A stretch of 64,000 nt of DNA from Monocercomonoides exilis. Taxonomy: Eukaryota > Preaxostyla > Oxymonadida > Polymastigidae. A model generated the notes under the pieces. It had not been told where the DNA came from. It was given only the letters and a program-made list of their open reading frames with translations, and ran no database searches. Shown here piece after piece: positions 9,001 to 18,775 of this stretch. Where the stretch lies: contig LSRY02000033.1 of NCBI GenBank assembly GCA_001643675.2, positions 434,001 through 498,000 of the forward strand. The letters are read 5' to 3'. Every line of letters begins with the position of its first letter. Positions within the stretch are counted from its first letter, which is position 1. A program made the position numbers and the translations under genes.

Positions 9001-11288
9001 AAGGAGGAGCTGTCTACATGGATATTCAGCCAGGCTGCTCCAGCAAATTCCAGTACAACGGAGGTTTCTTTAAAGAATGCAAGGCTCACAGCGGAAATGA
9101 CATCTATTTGATCAGCGACAATTTGGTTGAAAGTGCCGCTCTCTCACGATTCAACTTCTCTTTAACGAAGGATTCATTCGACAGGACGAATTCAATATAC
9201 GGTCGAAATCGGGGGGATGAAGCTGACACAGACATAATCAGCACGTGGGAGTATAAAAACCCTCGGATTTTTGTATCAAAAAGTGGAGAAGACTATTCGA
9301 TGTGTGGGACTGTCGAAATTCCATGCAATCACATCGAATACGGAATTCTTCATTTGGAGTCAAACAACGGAAAACTAATTCTAATGGGCGACATCGAACT
9401 CTCTCGCAATGTGTATATTTCAAACACAGTGATAAAATCTGAAGAAACAGAAGCTCCTATTTCTGTTCGCATTGTGATCAAAGTGGCTAGCGAATCCGCA
9501 GTATTTAAAAACCTAGCGATTGCAGGAATTGAGTCTTTGAAATTGGTTATTGCAGATCCAAAGAGCTCTACAAGTATTTTGCACTCAGATGGAGCGCACT
9601 TAACTGTGGTTGATTGCACATTTTCGACAGAAATGGAAAAGATAGGAATTCCTCTTGTTACAGTAAAGGGGGGACAATTCACAGCAAACGGACTGCAAAT
9701 AGTCAACATTGTGTTTGAGAAGGATGCAAAGGACGGTAAAGCTTCAACAAATGGAGTGTGCCCGATGCTTTTTGAAGAAATAACATATGTTCAACTGAAA
9801 CAACTAACAATTCGGAATGTTACAACAGATCGACAACCATTTATTTCTGTGGATGACACATCGAATGCGAAAAAGAATTACGATGTTTTTGTCATGTCTT
9901 CATCCACTTTAGATACAATTACAGCAAATGTTGATCCGATTTCAGCACAGAAATTAGATTCTCAGTCGTTAACAAGAAAAAGCACAATGAAAAATGATGA
10001 TCCACCCTCGTCAATCACATCTGTTTCTGCGGTGTTAACTTTTCATTCGAAGCAAGGAAACAAAGCGATGCTCGAAAATTGCACGTTTTCAAACTGTGTT
10101 GCGGAACCACGCAAACAGAAACCTTCTTCAAATGAAATGGTTGACAAAGACGCAGAAGAAACAATCGGAAGCGTTGCTTCGTTTTTCAGTTCAACTATCG
10201 AAATGAACTATTGCAGAGTTATTGGTACGCAGACATCAACTGAATCTTTATCTGTCTCTTCATCAATAACCAATTCTGAATCGTCTGATTTATTTACTCC
10301 TTTGGATAGCACTGATGACAGAATGCAAAACAAGAACACAGCAAATTCTGACAATGACCAAGATTTAGAACTCTGCGGATGGACGACTGGGATGGTGTCT
10401 TTGAAGAATTGCAGTGCGATATTTTCAGAGACAGTATTCTCAAAGTCGAGTGAAGGAGCAATTTCCATGAGTTCGAAGAGCAGCTTGGACATCAAAAATT
10501 GCCAGTTTTACGACAACACTTTTTCTGTGGCGAAGTATTTGTCTGCTCGACGAAATATTCGCTGTGGAGGCGGCTCAACTTTGAATGTAGAGAATGTCAA
10601 GGCAGGAGATGGAATCGGAGTTTCTGGGACGACTTCTGCTTCGCTTTGGATTTACAAAGAGAAAGAAGGCGAAGGGTGTATCATAAAAGGCAAAGAAACA
10701 GCTGTTTTGGCTCCGTTATTCACGCCAGTTGTCACTCAGATTGTGTCAACACCAAAGGACGACTTGTATCAAATCTCTTTCAAAGGAGAATTGCTTCTGC
10801 CATGCAACTTGATGATGGAGGTTGTTGTTAAAGGATTGAATTCCACAGGTAAAAGCGAAAAAACTGTCAGATGGTCAGTGCAACAGGAGCTCACCAGCTT
10901 TGTTAATGAATACGAGGTTATTGGGCAAGTGCCTCTATCGCTCCTCTCAAACGTTAGTGAATACGATGAGGTTGTGGTGCGGCTCGTCTATGGAGAAGAA
11001 ATGGCCGAGAAGAAACGACAGACAACAACATCATTTGTACTGATTGAAGCAAAAGAATATGTACCCCCAACTCCAAAGCCTAAATTTGGCACGTCGTACG
11101 TTGTTGGCTTTGCAGTTGCCTTTGGAGTGATGTTTGTTGTGATGGTTGCTTTGATAGTGATGATCCTTGTCCTTAAAAAGAGAAGAAAGAAGAGGAGAAG
11201 AAGGAAGAAGAAGGGATTTGGTGATGATACTTTGAGACAGCATCTCATCATGAGCGAAAGTGAGTCGGTGTATCCAGGACAGCTTTAG
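3..11288 (+). CDS. giant beta-helix type I membrane surface protein (5' partial)
   Basis: About 3,760 residues are visible. The frame is open to the left edge without an ATG, so the N-terminus lies outside the window; the TTG at 33 is not a credible eukaryotic start. The protein is built from roughly nine or ten modules of 300-400 residues. Each begins with a strand-turn stretch typical of right-handed parallel beta-helices, then a GRDIYLSA-like segment, an ALYGEDR/DLFALWEY-like segment, and a Cys motif of the form CG-x(4-5)-PC-x(6)-G-x(2)-HL. Near the C-terminus one hydrophobic helix (about residues 3697-3724) is followed by a strongly basic tail of Lys/Arg, giving an extracellular ectodomain with a short cytosolic tail. 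Such proteins usually act in adhesion or surface coat; no enzyme motif is seen. Modules 2-4 contain an exact DNA repeat that is GC-richer than the flanks. It ends with TAG. Function is inferred from architecture only. Confidence 0.85.
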   Translation, partial: VLQQNSKHDQLNLQEFSQTLAAIRNEYVGEMDESDIFMNVPCESMMSTKYFINCSFTNSRCKTIDDDNNTILDLFSKEKNDTHFAENENFSQNNLIKSNTIKKQNVGSVYVSVEGNDENSCETQQDSCESINRAKEQLTEIPNIIIIINTGKVINEITLEDTTLQPQADLNYVAIQVSLNNYQQSQFGLLNFKGISSIYWTKIKVGPTIHHEALIYVEEGELRIRNVGVVEEGTGGLEFAIGMIGAGSGTIESVTVEGLSFMSAVFAVLEGGSVSMKGVTLSKLGIGAADKKASAIELAVGEGQTATIEGCKFEEIDGSTITEGKGGAMNVRLAGSGKLEVKTTSVVKCKVNEESGRGGGMYVQLEDGSGNDYKFNLEKMENNGGFKGRDIYLSAEDLKSAALRNKFDFGIWEESYDRVNALYGEDRLREERDVDLFALWEYTGSDVYIGQSGKDIDYCGAHDDPCKSVNYGTKHLKGGDKRLVIIDEGEFTDEFSAEDVSMEGESTTEMKGVNVVLEEKAGATKGGMTSKGISKVEWIRFKVGPTIHHEALIYVEEGELRIRNVGVVEEGTGGLEFAIGMIGAGSGTIESVTVEGLSFMSAVFAVLEGGSVSMKGVTLSKLGIGAADKKASAIELAVGEGQTATIEGCKFEEIDGSTITEGKGGAMNVRLAGSGKLEVKTTSVVKCKVNEESGRGGGMYVQLEDGSGNDYKFNLEKMENNGGFKGRDIYLSAEDLKSAALRNKFDFGIWEESYDRVNALYGEDRLREERDVDLFALWEYTGSDVYIGQSGKDIDYCGAHDDPCKSVNYGTKHLKGGDKRLVIIDEGEFTDEFSAEDVSMEGESTTEMKGVNVVLEEKAGATKGGMTSKGISKVEWIRFKVGPTIHHEALIYVEEGELRIRNVGVVEEGTGGLEFAIGMIGAGSGTIESVTVEGLSFMSAVFAVLEGGSVSMKGVTLSKLGIGAADKKASAIELAVGEGQTATIEGCKFEEIDGSTITEGKGGAMNVRLAGSGKLEFRDCLFKACYANEITGRGGAMYMYLNDKCDNFYQFDNIVTLNCIAFKGRDIYLSAYDLKASAIRANFGEYFQKDTYDRTDALFGSDRKSGNDDIDLFSLWEYRNEVIYVSSDNSFEDDLCGTSERPCNSLHLGSSHLKGKEQFKLIVVSSVNIGEDTDISGVVITPQGESPEEAQLIVNIPSEHVPPVPDRLLLNREGNCNLRLMRICINANIKHRALIETQGKKLEIEKCSILPPGEESVVIEPIIILLSSGSLVINDMKLNTFSCANGFLKAMSKTTLSIDKLLLTKGAISDAAALQLLRFEQCELNNSQFIGFTLPTDKTASLIQTIFNYSTFALSNCTFDKIKSEAHGSCGGSVMSQLPLGSRLSTSKCTFRESFVDEIEGRGGAIKLVLTYEDKDSFIFKGDEYNKNKAKYGRDIHLTTPNLKTIALREKFAFDQRKSVFDKENALVGTDSDTGGEIDLFSLWVYSGTDVFVAAAYGEDEFYCGRVSEPCETVSFGLSHLLPAQSSCQSTDTLVSTENELETISLMQHFSNRMSKHYSNEVPTRSIRIIEKASLKNEIDFTGIIVTASTVSKLTIINIAENDDAHSSQSGFMINKGNFVCSYLTVSIDKPIHQAALFDFSAGTTDLISVKFSSSLDIDFTLISIRGGAFTANSIEANSLKLQKPFFVCDIDQDAIDSILLQSLKFDGITVESQSLLSIAGSVSACIIGSTMNSVHFGKQTSSLTRTSSETAGKAALPLGSIIVAHFTKQTLLNISKSTFSSTVSIAENSAGSCIHATVGSVGKVQIENTEFFSNHINEANGKGGAVYFSLSGNNEKGWFSLQKAIFKLNIAKYGTDAYFYSANLIDVAKKERFDLDWTMYDVTASNAFCGTDEATFKDVEKNLFDFWFYRQNNVYMDSTGIDTDTCGSNKDPCKTFNFGVTHLIGIKRTVEIVTLVSVAGAATLTNTTVIPQNYESNHNKATLDVNVPNTDQVQHALISTCGCNEFKSLTIMIDSHFGAECLICNVFGNLTLTILQFSSKLGQNAIKGKFIMCEDDCLFLSQVKFEDLSTAGELIYATSFSSINLDTVSFKNLKSDALPLMRVSTGPTLLIFNCTFDTIDIKAETVQADATTGAVCLSPEQSVYVIEKSTFSKITAQVAQGINVGKGASCSVNMRLNGHLSIKESSFKSSVITSGTAHEAPETITPSGKGGALFISTSIDCTGDFILYSVDVDKNAAYYGEDVFLSAYYLKEAAAKNRFNLNFGADHQKKNSLWGESLQEHSAPVSLYTFWEYFSSTIYVSSAKGRNNNLCGKVEEPCLTIEVGRSHLEESAKSYDSAASFGMSNNQKELIVMSDAVLGNVVLISDISFHSYEDSVLASVIIYYNKTESILAMIINQGEASIKHLTFRLTGNESLKALIHSGTEGLQTSSASSRANGAEETASLLLESCLFVCSTAQSNEVQYNLVQVTSGSVIIKECDCMASRFQASPFVLSGNSVQIKNCSSKSSYTLGSKANISFMRISLESDSEFVMSESNISEINSYYRAACGGLMNVHVKETGSIVSIKDSELFGIGCEGKESKGGVLYCNIQEAKETNLHFEAKFHHNSAQVGKDAYFVANSLAEQVKKGDFFFELDESEYSRTNALYGEDKDGHSTSTDLFTIWEHHSKTITVDSKTGNDADQCGTEQLPCMTIQFGIKHLIINRSSSASPPKSNIQISNETYLYSPVTLSGFTISAAKTSSVPSIHLLISDAGTAISLKRNDHINNFGGDLDDAAEDASIKNVGYLSFKTVVINPQVSHVPSSLFLSHPQVAGCTLSFYNVSFYSDQQVGYTLLTVKNGICIIERSTLEIPSMYKTPFVFTSETQVVNISSFKTNSLTLQANPLISSDEIKRLNIVNCNFNSITSSSPKGTILLASITTGTHVSLINTKFNSINSNRVKSSLLSNHVQILSENAISETQSNDEDDTTKGGCCHFILKDDGLLNVNDCNFTKCTINENYGKGGAVYMDIQPGCSSKFQYNGGFFKECKAHSGNDIYLISDNLVESAALSRFNFSLTKDSFDRTNSIYGRNRGDEADTDIISTWEYKNPRIFVSKSGEDYSMCGTVEIPCNHIEYGILHLESNNGKLILMGDIELSRNVYISNTVIKSEETEAPISVRIVIKVASESAVFKNLAIAGIESLKLVIADPKSSTSILHSDGAHLTVVDCTFSTEMEKIGIPLVTVKGGQFTANGLQIVNIVFEKDAKDGKASTNGVCPMLFEEITYVQLKQLTIRNVTTDRQPFISVDDTSNAKKNYDVFVMSSSTLDTITANVDPISAQKLDSQSLTRKSTMKNDDPPSSITSVSAVLTFHSKQGNKAMLENCTFSNCVAEPRKQKPSSNEMVDKDAEETIGSVASFFSSTIEMNYCRVIGTQTSTESLSVSSSITNSESSDLFTPLDSTDDRMQNKNTANSDNDQDLELCGWTTGMVSLKNCSAIFSETVFSKSSEGAISMSSKSSLDIKNCQFYDNTFSVAKYLSARRNIRCGGGSTLNVENVKAGDGIGVSGTTSASLWIYKEKEGEGCIIKGKETAVLAPLFTPVVTQIVSTPKDDLYQISFKGELLLPCNLMMEVVVKGLNSTGKSEKTVRWSVQQELTSFVNEYEVIGQVPLSLLSNVSEYDEVVVRLVYGEEMAEKKRQTTTSFVLIEAKEYVPPTPKPKFGTSYVVGFAVAFGVMFVVMVALIVMILVLKKRRKKRRRRKKKGFGDDTLRQHLIMSESESVYPGQL
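612..3049 (+). repeat. exact 1,014-bp tandem repeat inside the surface-protein gene (2.4 copies)
   Basis: The same sequence starts at 612, 1626 and 2640. Copies 1 and 2 are complete (338 codons each) and copy 3 stops matching at 3050. By eye the copies are identical, and the period keeps the reading frame. The repeat is G/purine-rich on the sense strand and clearly richer in GC than the AT-rich code on both sides. This points to very recent duplication or gene conversion. Confidence 0.95.
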
Positions 11289-11322
11289 TCAACTGTTGCA
11301 TTACATAAAAATTCATCTGTCT

Positions 11323-11367
<45 letters not shown>

Positions 11368-12253
11368 TTTTTTGGAACATTGCTTTTTTCTTTTGTTGCG
11401 TTTGAGTGACTTTTCCTCGTGTTATTTTGTAAAAGTTGTGAATAAATTGTGCATTTTGTTTTTATTTTGTTTTATTTCTTTATTTTTCTCCTGATTCAAA
11501 AATTTTTTTCATTTGTATTTCTTTCAAACGCATTTCATTTATCTTCTCATCATGTTTTCCGAGGCTTTCCTAACTTTGAAATTTGGTATGAGCACTTGCC
11601 AAAGCATGAATCTGTAATTGCAAGTTTTTTCTTATAATTATAAATAATTCTGTAATCTGAGATATCTTTGTTAAGTGACATTTTGAACGCATGTGGTTTA
11701 AGGAATTGATTATCTTCGTTATAAATCATTTTCATTTCATTTTTTTATAATCTTTTTTGTTGAACTCTTGGAGGTTCTATCAAATTTCTTAATGGTTTTT
11801 TCTTTTCTTCTTCAATTTTGTTGATTTATCTTTATAACAATTTTTCAAAAACTAATAATAATATCAATAATTTCTTTTTTGAAATTAAAGTTGAAAACAA
11901 AATATATTTTGAAAACCCCAAAATGTCGATAATGAAATACTGAAAATAATATAAATGAAATAGCGAATTAAAAGAAAAAATTTGATGTGACACAATTGTT
12001 CGTAACAATGAATTATCTTTTTTTTTTTTTTCTAAGGGTTTTATTGCAAAATTCATTTTTGTTAACAAACTTTTGATGCAATGAAAAAATAAAGCAAATA
12101 CCCAAAATTGAAAAAATGTATGATTATTAATAAAAAAACATGTTTTTCAGTTCTTCAGAAAAAAGTTCAAAAAATGATCCCATCGAATATATTATGGGTA
12201 CTCTTTTCAACGATTAATTTTTTTATTTGAAAAGTTTGCGTACTCTATTTTAA
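11289..12253. other. intergenic region with a 41-A run
   Basis: AT-rich spacer between the surface-protein stop and the CCDC39 start. A run of 41 A lies at 11324-11364, only 36 bp after the TAG. This is compatible with a simple-sequence tract, or with a poly(A) tail copied into DNA. Short open frames here are low-complexity and use non-ATG starts; no gene is supported. Confidence 0.7.
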
Positions 12254-15200
12254 ATGGCTAGCGGCTTCGCAGATTTCGCTGCTCTTGGATCTTTTTTAAA
12301 TGATGAAAATAAGCGTTTGACTGAGCAGGTGTGCTGCAATGAATTATCTCAATAAAGATCATTTTTTTGATTTCTTGATGTTCGTGAAAGGTTGAACAAT
12401 ACACCAATGAAGTAGCTGAATTAGAAGAAAAAATAGAAGAGCAGAATGAACGATATAATATAATGACGCAGCATTTGTCATCCGTGAAAGCTCAGCTTAC
12501 GCAAACTACACAGCTAGTGAGAGCAAAGGTGAACATTTTCAGAACTTCAAGTTATCTTTAATAAATTTTATTTTTTAATTTTCTTTTTGAAAAGGAAAAA
12601 GAAGCTCAAGATGAAGAACACCAGAAAGATCTAAACTTGAGGCAAATGGGAAAACTTCAAGAATTGTTAAAGAATGCGACTAAAGAAGCACTCGAGTTAG
12701 AAGAGAGAAATTCAGAATTACAAAATCATCTGTTTCGGAGAAAAGATGAAATTGATGCTTTGAAAGCAAGCTTTCATTTGAATCAAGTTGAATATGATAA
12801 TTGGCAAGTTGTATTAAAACAGAAAGAAGCAGATATTACAGCAATTGAAAAATATTCATCTGCAGATTCAAGCCATATACGAGATTTGCAAATGAATTTA
12901 GAACGAATGCAAAAGGAATTATCTCGACGAAAGACTGAACTTGAACAAGAAGTGACAAACACTCAATCTCTGCAGATTGAGCTTGATAAAACAGCTGAGG
13001 ATTTCCAAAAGATTCAAAAGAGACGTCATGATCTTGTTAAGCAATTTGAAGATTTAATTAATTCAATGAAAGAACGAGATGAGATGATTGAGCGCAATCG
13101 AGAAGTGTATAATAAGCAAAAACAAGACATGAGCAAGCTGACAGAGGCAATTTCTGATCAGCGGACGATTCTCGAGCAGCATCAAGCGGACAACAAGAGA
13201 CTCGAGACGCAAATTAATACGATCGACGCTGGGCTACAGAGGCTCCTCACAGAGCATCAGACGTGGAGTGCAACAGTGCAGCAGGCTACGGATGAGGTGT
13301 CAGTCCAGCGGGGGATCCTAACAAAAGCGCAAGTTGAGCTCAACCAGACCAACGTGGAAGTTGAGAATCTGAAGAAGCAGATTGAGCAGAAGAGAGTTGC
13401 TGTTGATCGGCAGGAAAAGAAGCTTTTGGCAAAAAAGGGAGAATTGAATGATGTGATGGATGAGACCAAGTCAAAAGAAGAACAATCAGAAAAGGTGTGT
13501 ATCGATTATTATTGTTGATATTTTTGATTCGATAAAACTGCAATGGCATTTCTTGGGTCTTAATTTTTTAACTTTTCTTTCTCTCTTTTTTTTATTCAAT
13601 GATACAATTTTGCTTCAACACATCATTTGTTAAAAGGTCGAATCGATGCTTGCGGAAGAAGAATCGCGTCTGAATCAAGCGAATCGCGAGCTGAAAGAGC
13701 TCAAGGAGGAGATATTCAAGCACGGCGAGATTCTGCACCGGGCGTCGCTTGAGAAGTCCACGGCGATTGCGGAGCTGAACGGTGCAGAGACGTCGATCAA
13801 GAACCTGAACATGAAGATTAAGAAGCTGGACTCCGACTCGCTGCGGCAGAACGAGCTGATCTACCACGCGGACTTCCAGATCCAGCTGATGGAGCGCAAG
13901 ATCCCGCGCGCACAGGGCGTCCGCTCTGACGAGGAGAAGCAGGTGCTCAACGCGAAGATCAACGAGCTGACGGAAGAGGTGAACGGGCAGACAAAGCAGT
14001 GGAATGTCCTCAGCCAGCAGGTGAAGCGGCTGGAGGAGGAGCTGCACGAGGTCACGTCATCTATTGAGAAGAAGAAAGAAGAGAAGAAGCACATCGAATC
14101 GAAAATTGCGGATCTCAAGTTAGAAAATGATAACAGTGTGATTTATTAGTAAAGCTTTCGATTTTGAAATGATATATTTATTTATTTCTTCTTCAACTTA
14201 TCATTAACAACTTCTATTTATCCTAATTTGCTATTCTTTTCTTTTCTATTTTTCATTCATTCATTCTTTCTTTCTGTTGCGTTTCAGCTGTTCGCTCGCT
14301 GACGCAGTCGAAGACGCAAAAAGAGGAGCTGGCTGTGCGACATGATGTGCTTCATCTGGAAATGAAGCGTTTGACAGACACGTTCCACCAGCGCCATGCA
14401 GAAGTTGTCTCGCTGAAGAACCGCCAGGCGCAGCTGGAGCTGACAATCAGAGAGCGCAATGAGCAAATCAAAGTACACAACGATCTTCTGCGGGCAGAGC
14501 TAAGGCAAGTTGAGGAAGAAAAACACAAAGTGGCACTGGAGCTGAACGAGCGGACGATGAAGATTGAGCGGCTAAAGCAGAAATACGAATCGGTCATTGG
14601 GCTGCGGGGTGGAACGTCTGAAGAGTCTGCACAATCACACGGACTGGCTATTGTCAAGGCGCGGCAGAGGCGTCAGGAACTGGAAGTGAAAGGAGACGAG
14701 CTGTTCACCGAGATCAAAGCAAAGCAAAAGGAGCTGCAACAAATGGAGAAGGCGCTGGAGCAACTGGAAGGCGCGAACAAAACATACCGCGAGTCGTTCA
14801 AGACTGTTGGCGCCTCGTCGCAGGAGGTGGAAGAGAAGCAGGCTGCCGAAGAGCAGCACCACACGGCGCAGGAGCGGCTGAAGGCGAAGCGGGCGGAGCT
14901 GGCGGAGACGACGCAGCTGGCAGCGTTCCAGGAGCGAGGCCTGGCGGAGTCTGACATGGAAGTGGATGTGCTCACGCGGGAGGTGCAGGAGTACACTCTG
15001 CGGAGGCAGCAGCTCGAGAAGGACGTGCAGGCGCAGGTGCCCAAAATCGAGAGGGCGCAGAAGCAGCTGCAGAAGCTGTCGAGGGACCATCGCTCGAGCT
15101 ATCTTGCTGGGCCGAAGGAGAAAGGCGAGGCGGACGAGAACGGAGACACGCCGATTGAAAAGGAGTTCCAGCTGGATGAGCTGCGGGAGACAAACAACAT

Positions 15201-15837
15201 CATCCTCTCGTCGCTGCTGACGATTGGGCAGCAGAACAAAGAAATCGGAGAAATGCTCAGCACTTTACTGGCAGAACGGCATCTTTCCACGAAGGGAATT
15301 GCATCCGCATCTGCTTCATCATCGTCATCTTCTTCTTCTTCTTCCTTATCTGCCTCCACCTCCTCCACTTCGTCTCGTGGTGTAAGAGCCTCTCAGCCTT
15401 TGTCAGCTTCTCGCTCTCGTCCATCATCACGGTCTGCTGCTCCTTCCAATTCATCTGCATCTTCTGCCACTCCTGTGGCTGTTGCAAGACCGAAGTCGTC
15501 GTCTAGGTCATCCCCTTCTGCTTCGTCATCGTCTACTTCATCTCGCCCTTCCTCTTCAAAGCTTCCCCCACTCACTGGCACCCCGAAGCGTGCTACGTCT
15601 TCTCCTCGCTCGCTGTCTGCCTCTCGCAACAGCTCTCCCAGGCCAACGTCGTCTTCTTCGCCAAAGTCTGTCTCTTCTGCTGTTCAGAAGCCTGCCACAC
15701 CCAGACACACTCCGCCTTCTACTCCGCCTCGTGCTTCAAGCAGGGGACGAACTCCTCCATCTCCTTCTTCCGGGCTTGCTCCTATTCGGCGAACTCCACC
15801 ATCTTCGCCATCAACCCGTTCATCTTTCACAAAATAA
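12254..15837 (+). CDS. CCDC39: CCDC39/FAP59-like axonemal ruler protein
   Basis: Five exons: 12254-12328, 12391-12528, 12595-13494, 13637-14135 and 14288-15837. They join in frame to 1,053 residues from ATG (MASGFADF) to TAA. Residues 1 to about 870 are continuous coiled coil with segments that align well with CCDC39, for example IRERNEQIKVHNDLL, RLKQKYE and the DNKI/IRDLQMNLER-type block. The last 180 residues are Ser/Pro/Arg-rich, as is the shorter tail of the animal protein (about 940 residues). With CCDC40, CCDC39 forms the 96-nm molecular ruler on doublet microtubules that positions radial spokes and inner dynein arms, so this cell should build motile axonemes. Exons 1-3 are AT-rich; exons 4-5 are GC-rich. 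Exon 4 to 5 splicing (phase 1) is needed because the frame stops at 14147 otherwise. Confidence 0.88.
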
Positions 15838-16307
15838 TTGAAATCTAGATTTTCATTTACACAAAAAATTAAGTTTAGTTTTATTTAACAATTTTCTTTT
15901 CATTATTTTATAATTTATGTTGTTATTAATTCCAAAAATGCATCAAAAATCAAGCAAATAAAAATTTTTGCCCAATAAAAAATTATTTTTTAATTCCAAT
16001 AAATACCTTGATTGAGGATCCAGATAATACTTTAACTGATTCTTCTTTGACAACCCTGTCCATACAGTTATATTCAATGAGAGGAACTCCTTAAAAAATT
16101 CAATTAACTTTATTTTATTTTATTTTGTTTCATTTTTATTTATTTCATTTTTTTGCATCTTCAATTTTTGCATCTAGTGATTTTCACAAACTTTTGAGAA
16201 CTTTTTTCAGATTAATGGTTTTTTTATGAAAAGTTAATAATTTGCACATCTGGTTTGTTTGCAACGTCAAATCAAAGATGGGATGTTGAGCACCTCCATC
16301 TCTTATA
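15838..16307. other. AT-rich intergenic spacer
   Basis: Downstream flank of the CCDC39 gene up to the inverted-repeat element. It contains AATAAA-like words near 15957 that could serve 3' processing. No coding sequence is seen. Confidence 0.6.
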
Positions 16308-17271
16308 GGTGAGTATTTTTATTGGCACCAAAAATTATTTTCATAATCTTCATTTCATTAAAGCTCATAAATCTGTTTCATAACTTAAGAACAATAAACA
16401 AATAAAAATTAAGCTATACGTCAAATATTTTTTTAAAAAACTTTCTCAGAAAAACGATCTAATAATTTTTTACTTTTATATTTCGAACAATGTTTTGCTC
16501 GTATTTTCTTGACTGATTGCGGTTGCGAGTTTTTATCACGGAATTCACAAAAACAATTGTATTTTCCGTATTTGTTACTTATTCGTTATATTTTGAACCA
16601 TTTATTTAAGTGAATTTTTGGATTTCACCATTTTTGTTAAAACATGCAAAATCAAGTGAATGTGTTTGTTTTGTAAAAAATGGTCAAAAGATATCGATAA
16701 AATAATCTTTTTTGTATATGATACATGTTTTGAAAACGAATTTTTATTCAAAATAAAAAAGAAATTAAATGATCATGTTTTTTAAAGAATTACATTTATC
16801 TAAGTATTGACAAATTGGCAATTATCAAATATCAAGAATTTGTTGTTCAAAAAACTTATTAAATTTTATGTACTTCATGCAAATCAATAAAACAAACACA
16901 TTCACTTGATTTTGCATGTTTTAACAAAAATGGTGAAATCCAAAAATTCACTTAAATAAATGGTTCAAAATATAACGAATAAGTAACAAATACGGAAAAT
17001 ACAATTGTTTTTGTGAATTCCGTGATAAAAACTCGCAACCGCAATCAGTCAAGAAAATACGAGCAAAACATTGTTCGAAATATAAAAGTAAAAAATTATT
17101 AGATCGTTTTTCTGAGAAAGTTTTTTAAAAAAATATTTGACGTATAGCTTAATTTTTATTTGTTTATTGTTCTTAAGTTATGAAACAGATTTATGAGCTT
17201 TAATGAAATGAAGATTATGAAAATAATTTTTGGTGCCAATAAAAATACTTGTGCCAATTAAAATACTCACC
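16308..17271. mobile_element. TA-flanked foldback element with perfect 360-bp inverted arms
   Basis: The left arm 16313-16672 and right arm 16889-17248 are exact reverse complements over 360 bp by direct comparison, around a 216-bp spacer (16673-16888). The outer ends are GGTGAGTATTTT at 16308 and its complement ending at 17271, each flanked by the dinucleotide TA. The right end has an extra, near-duplicate 18-20 bp of terminus (17249-17266). There is no transposase frame. TA flanks and long inverted repeats suggest a non-autonomous DNA transposon of Tc1/mariner type or a foldback element; the class is inference. Confidence 0.7.
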
Positions 17272-17730
17272 TAAGTGACCCCTGAGACGATTTGGATGAT
17301 ATTAATGCGGTCAAATTTGTTCAACATAAATTGTCAATCATGTGTTTTATTTACCAAAATTCTTTGAAATGTTCCTTTTGTAATATTTTCAAGTTAAAAC
17401 GAGAATTTAATGTTTTCAACAAATTTTCTTTTCTAACTCGCCAAAATTCACAATCACAAAAGCAAAAACTTGACAATGAAAAGATTTTCATACTAATGAA
17501 ATTTGGTCAGTTGGAATGAATAAGTGAAGAAAACATTCAATTTTCATTTTCACCTGAAAACAAAACAGAAGGAACTTTTAGAATAAAAATTGGAATTATT
17601 ATTTACCAAGATTTCAATATATATTCAAAATTTTATTCGTTTCTGAAATAAGTCATAATGAGTGTTGCGGAAAATAAATAAAAACAACAAGATTTTTTGT
17701 CTTATCGATGTTTGAAGAATTCACATAAAA
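17272..17730. other. AT-rich spacer without a gene
   Basis: Nothing coding is supported. A 75-codon open frame at 17292-17519 starts with an ATG-like context but is compositionally like the surrounding non-coding DNA. Confidence 0.5.
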
Positions 17731-18495
17731 ACCTTCAAATTGAAGGCTGATTGGAACGCATTGCAACGATTATTGTGAACGGAAAAGCTCGGGCAATTGA
17801 TGCAAAAAACATTAATGAATTCACCAGTATGGCAATTGATAGGTTCGTTGTTGCTATTAAAGATAGAAAATGCATGAAAAAATGGAAGACCAGATTAATT
17901 AATCCACCAAGAAATTGAAAATCAATTGGGTGTTCAAAATATCGAATAAGAAAGTTTACCAAGTGACAGCGCTGTTCAATTTTGGACTTTTTTTGATTAT
18001 TGTTTTTTTATTCGTTGCATAAATCTTTCTTAAAAACTTAATAAATTAATTTTGTTATCAACGATCGAAAAAAAGTTATCTTTGAAGAAGAAAAAGAAGA
18101 AGACAACATTCAACAATCTTATCAGAATTTTTCATTCAATAAGAATCGCAAGTCACTTGTATCTCATTTAAGAAATGTTTATTCCCAAAGAATTTCATTA
18201 TCATATGGGTGAAAATACAGACTTTCAAGCTTTTTTGGCACAAGGCATGGAAATAATTGTTTCACTCATAACTATATTTCGCTTACTCAGATTTCAAAAT
18301 ATATTTGATGAGCATATCCATAGACAGGCAACGTTAAAATTGAAATATGAAGTTTTCCAACATTTCGCGAATGAAAAAAAAAATGGAACCATTTTTATTA
18401 TGTTTTGTGTTCCCAAAAATTCAATGAAAAAGCTTAAAACAAAATATTTTGCCCCATATTTACAAACTATTCCACATTCATCCTCTTCTGCTTAA
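17731..18495 (+). pseudogene. possible decayed coding remnant
   Basis: From 17750 a frame with normal amino-acid complexity (ERIATIIVNGKARAIDAKNI) runs to a TGA near 17920 and continues past further stops. A second open stretch (18175-18495, 106 codons from ATG) is mixed, not low-complexity, in composition. The two may belong to one broken gene or to intron-split exons. No family is recognised and confidence is low; it lies next to the foldback element. Confidence 0.25.
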
Positions 18496-18724
18496 CAAAC
18501 ATAATCAACTTATTATTTCTCTTTTTCTTTTCTATATCATACACGAATATTCATTATAGCTTTTCGATTATTTCTCTTCCCATCTTTTCCTTCCTTCAGA
18601 CGTGCTTGTGTGTTTCTTTAAAACAATTTCTGAAAATTTTGTATTCAACTCCTGTTGAACTTTAGAAACAGCAACAAAAACGAAAAACATAAAATAAAAA
18701 ATGATCGATTGAAATGCGGAGATT

Positions 18725-18775
<51 letters not shown>

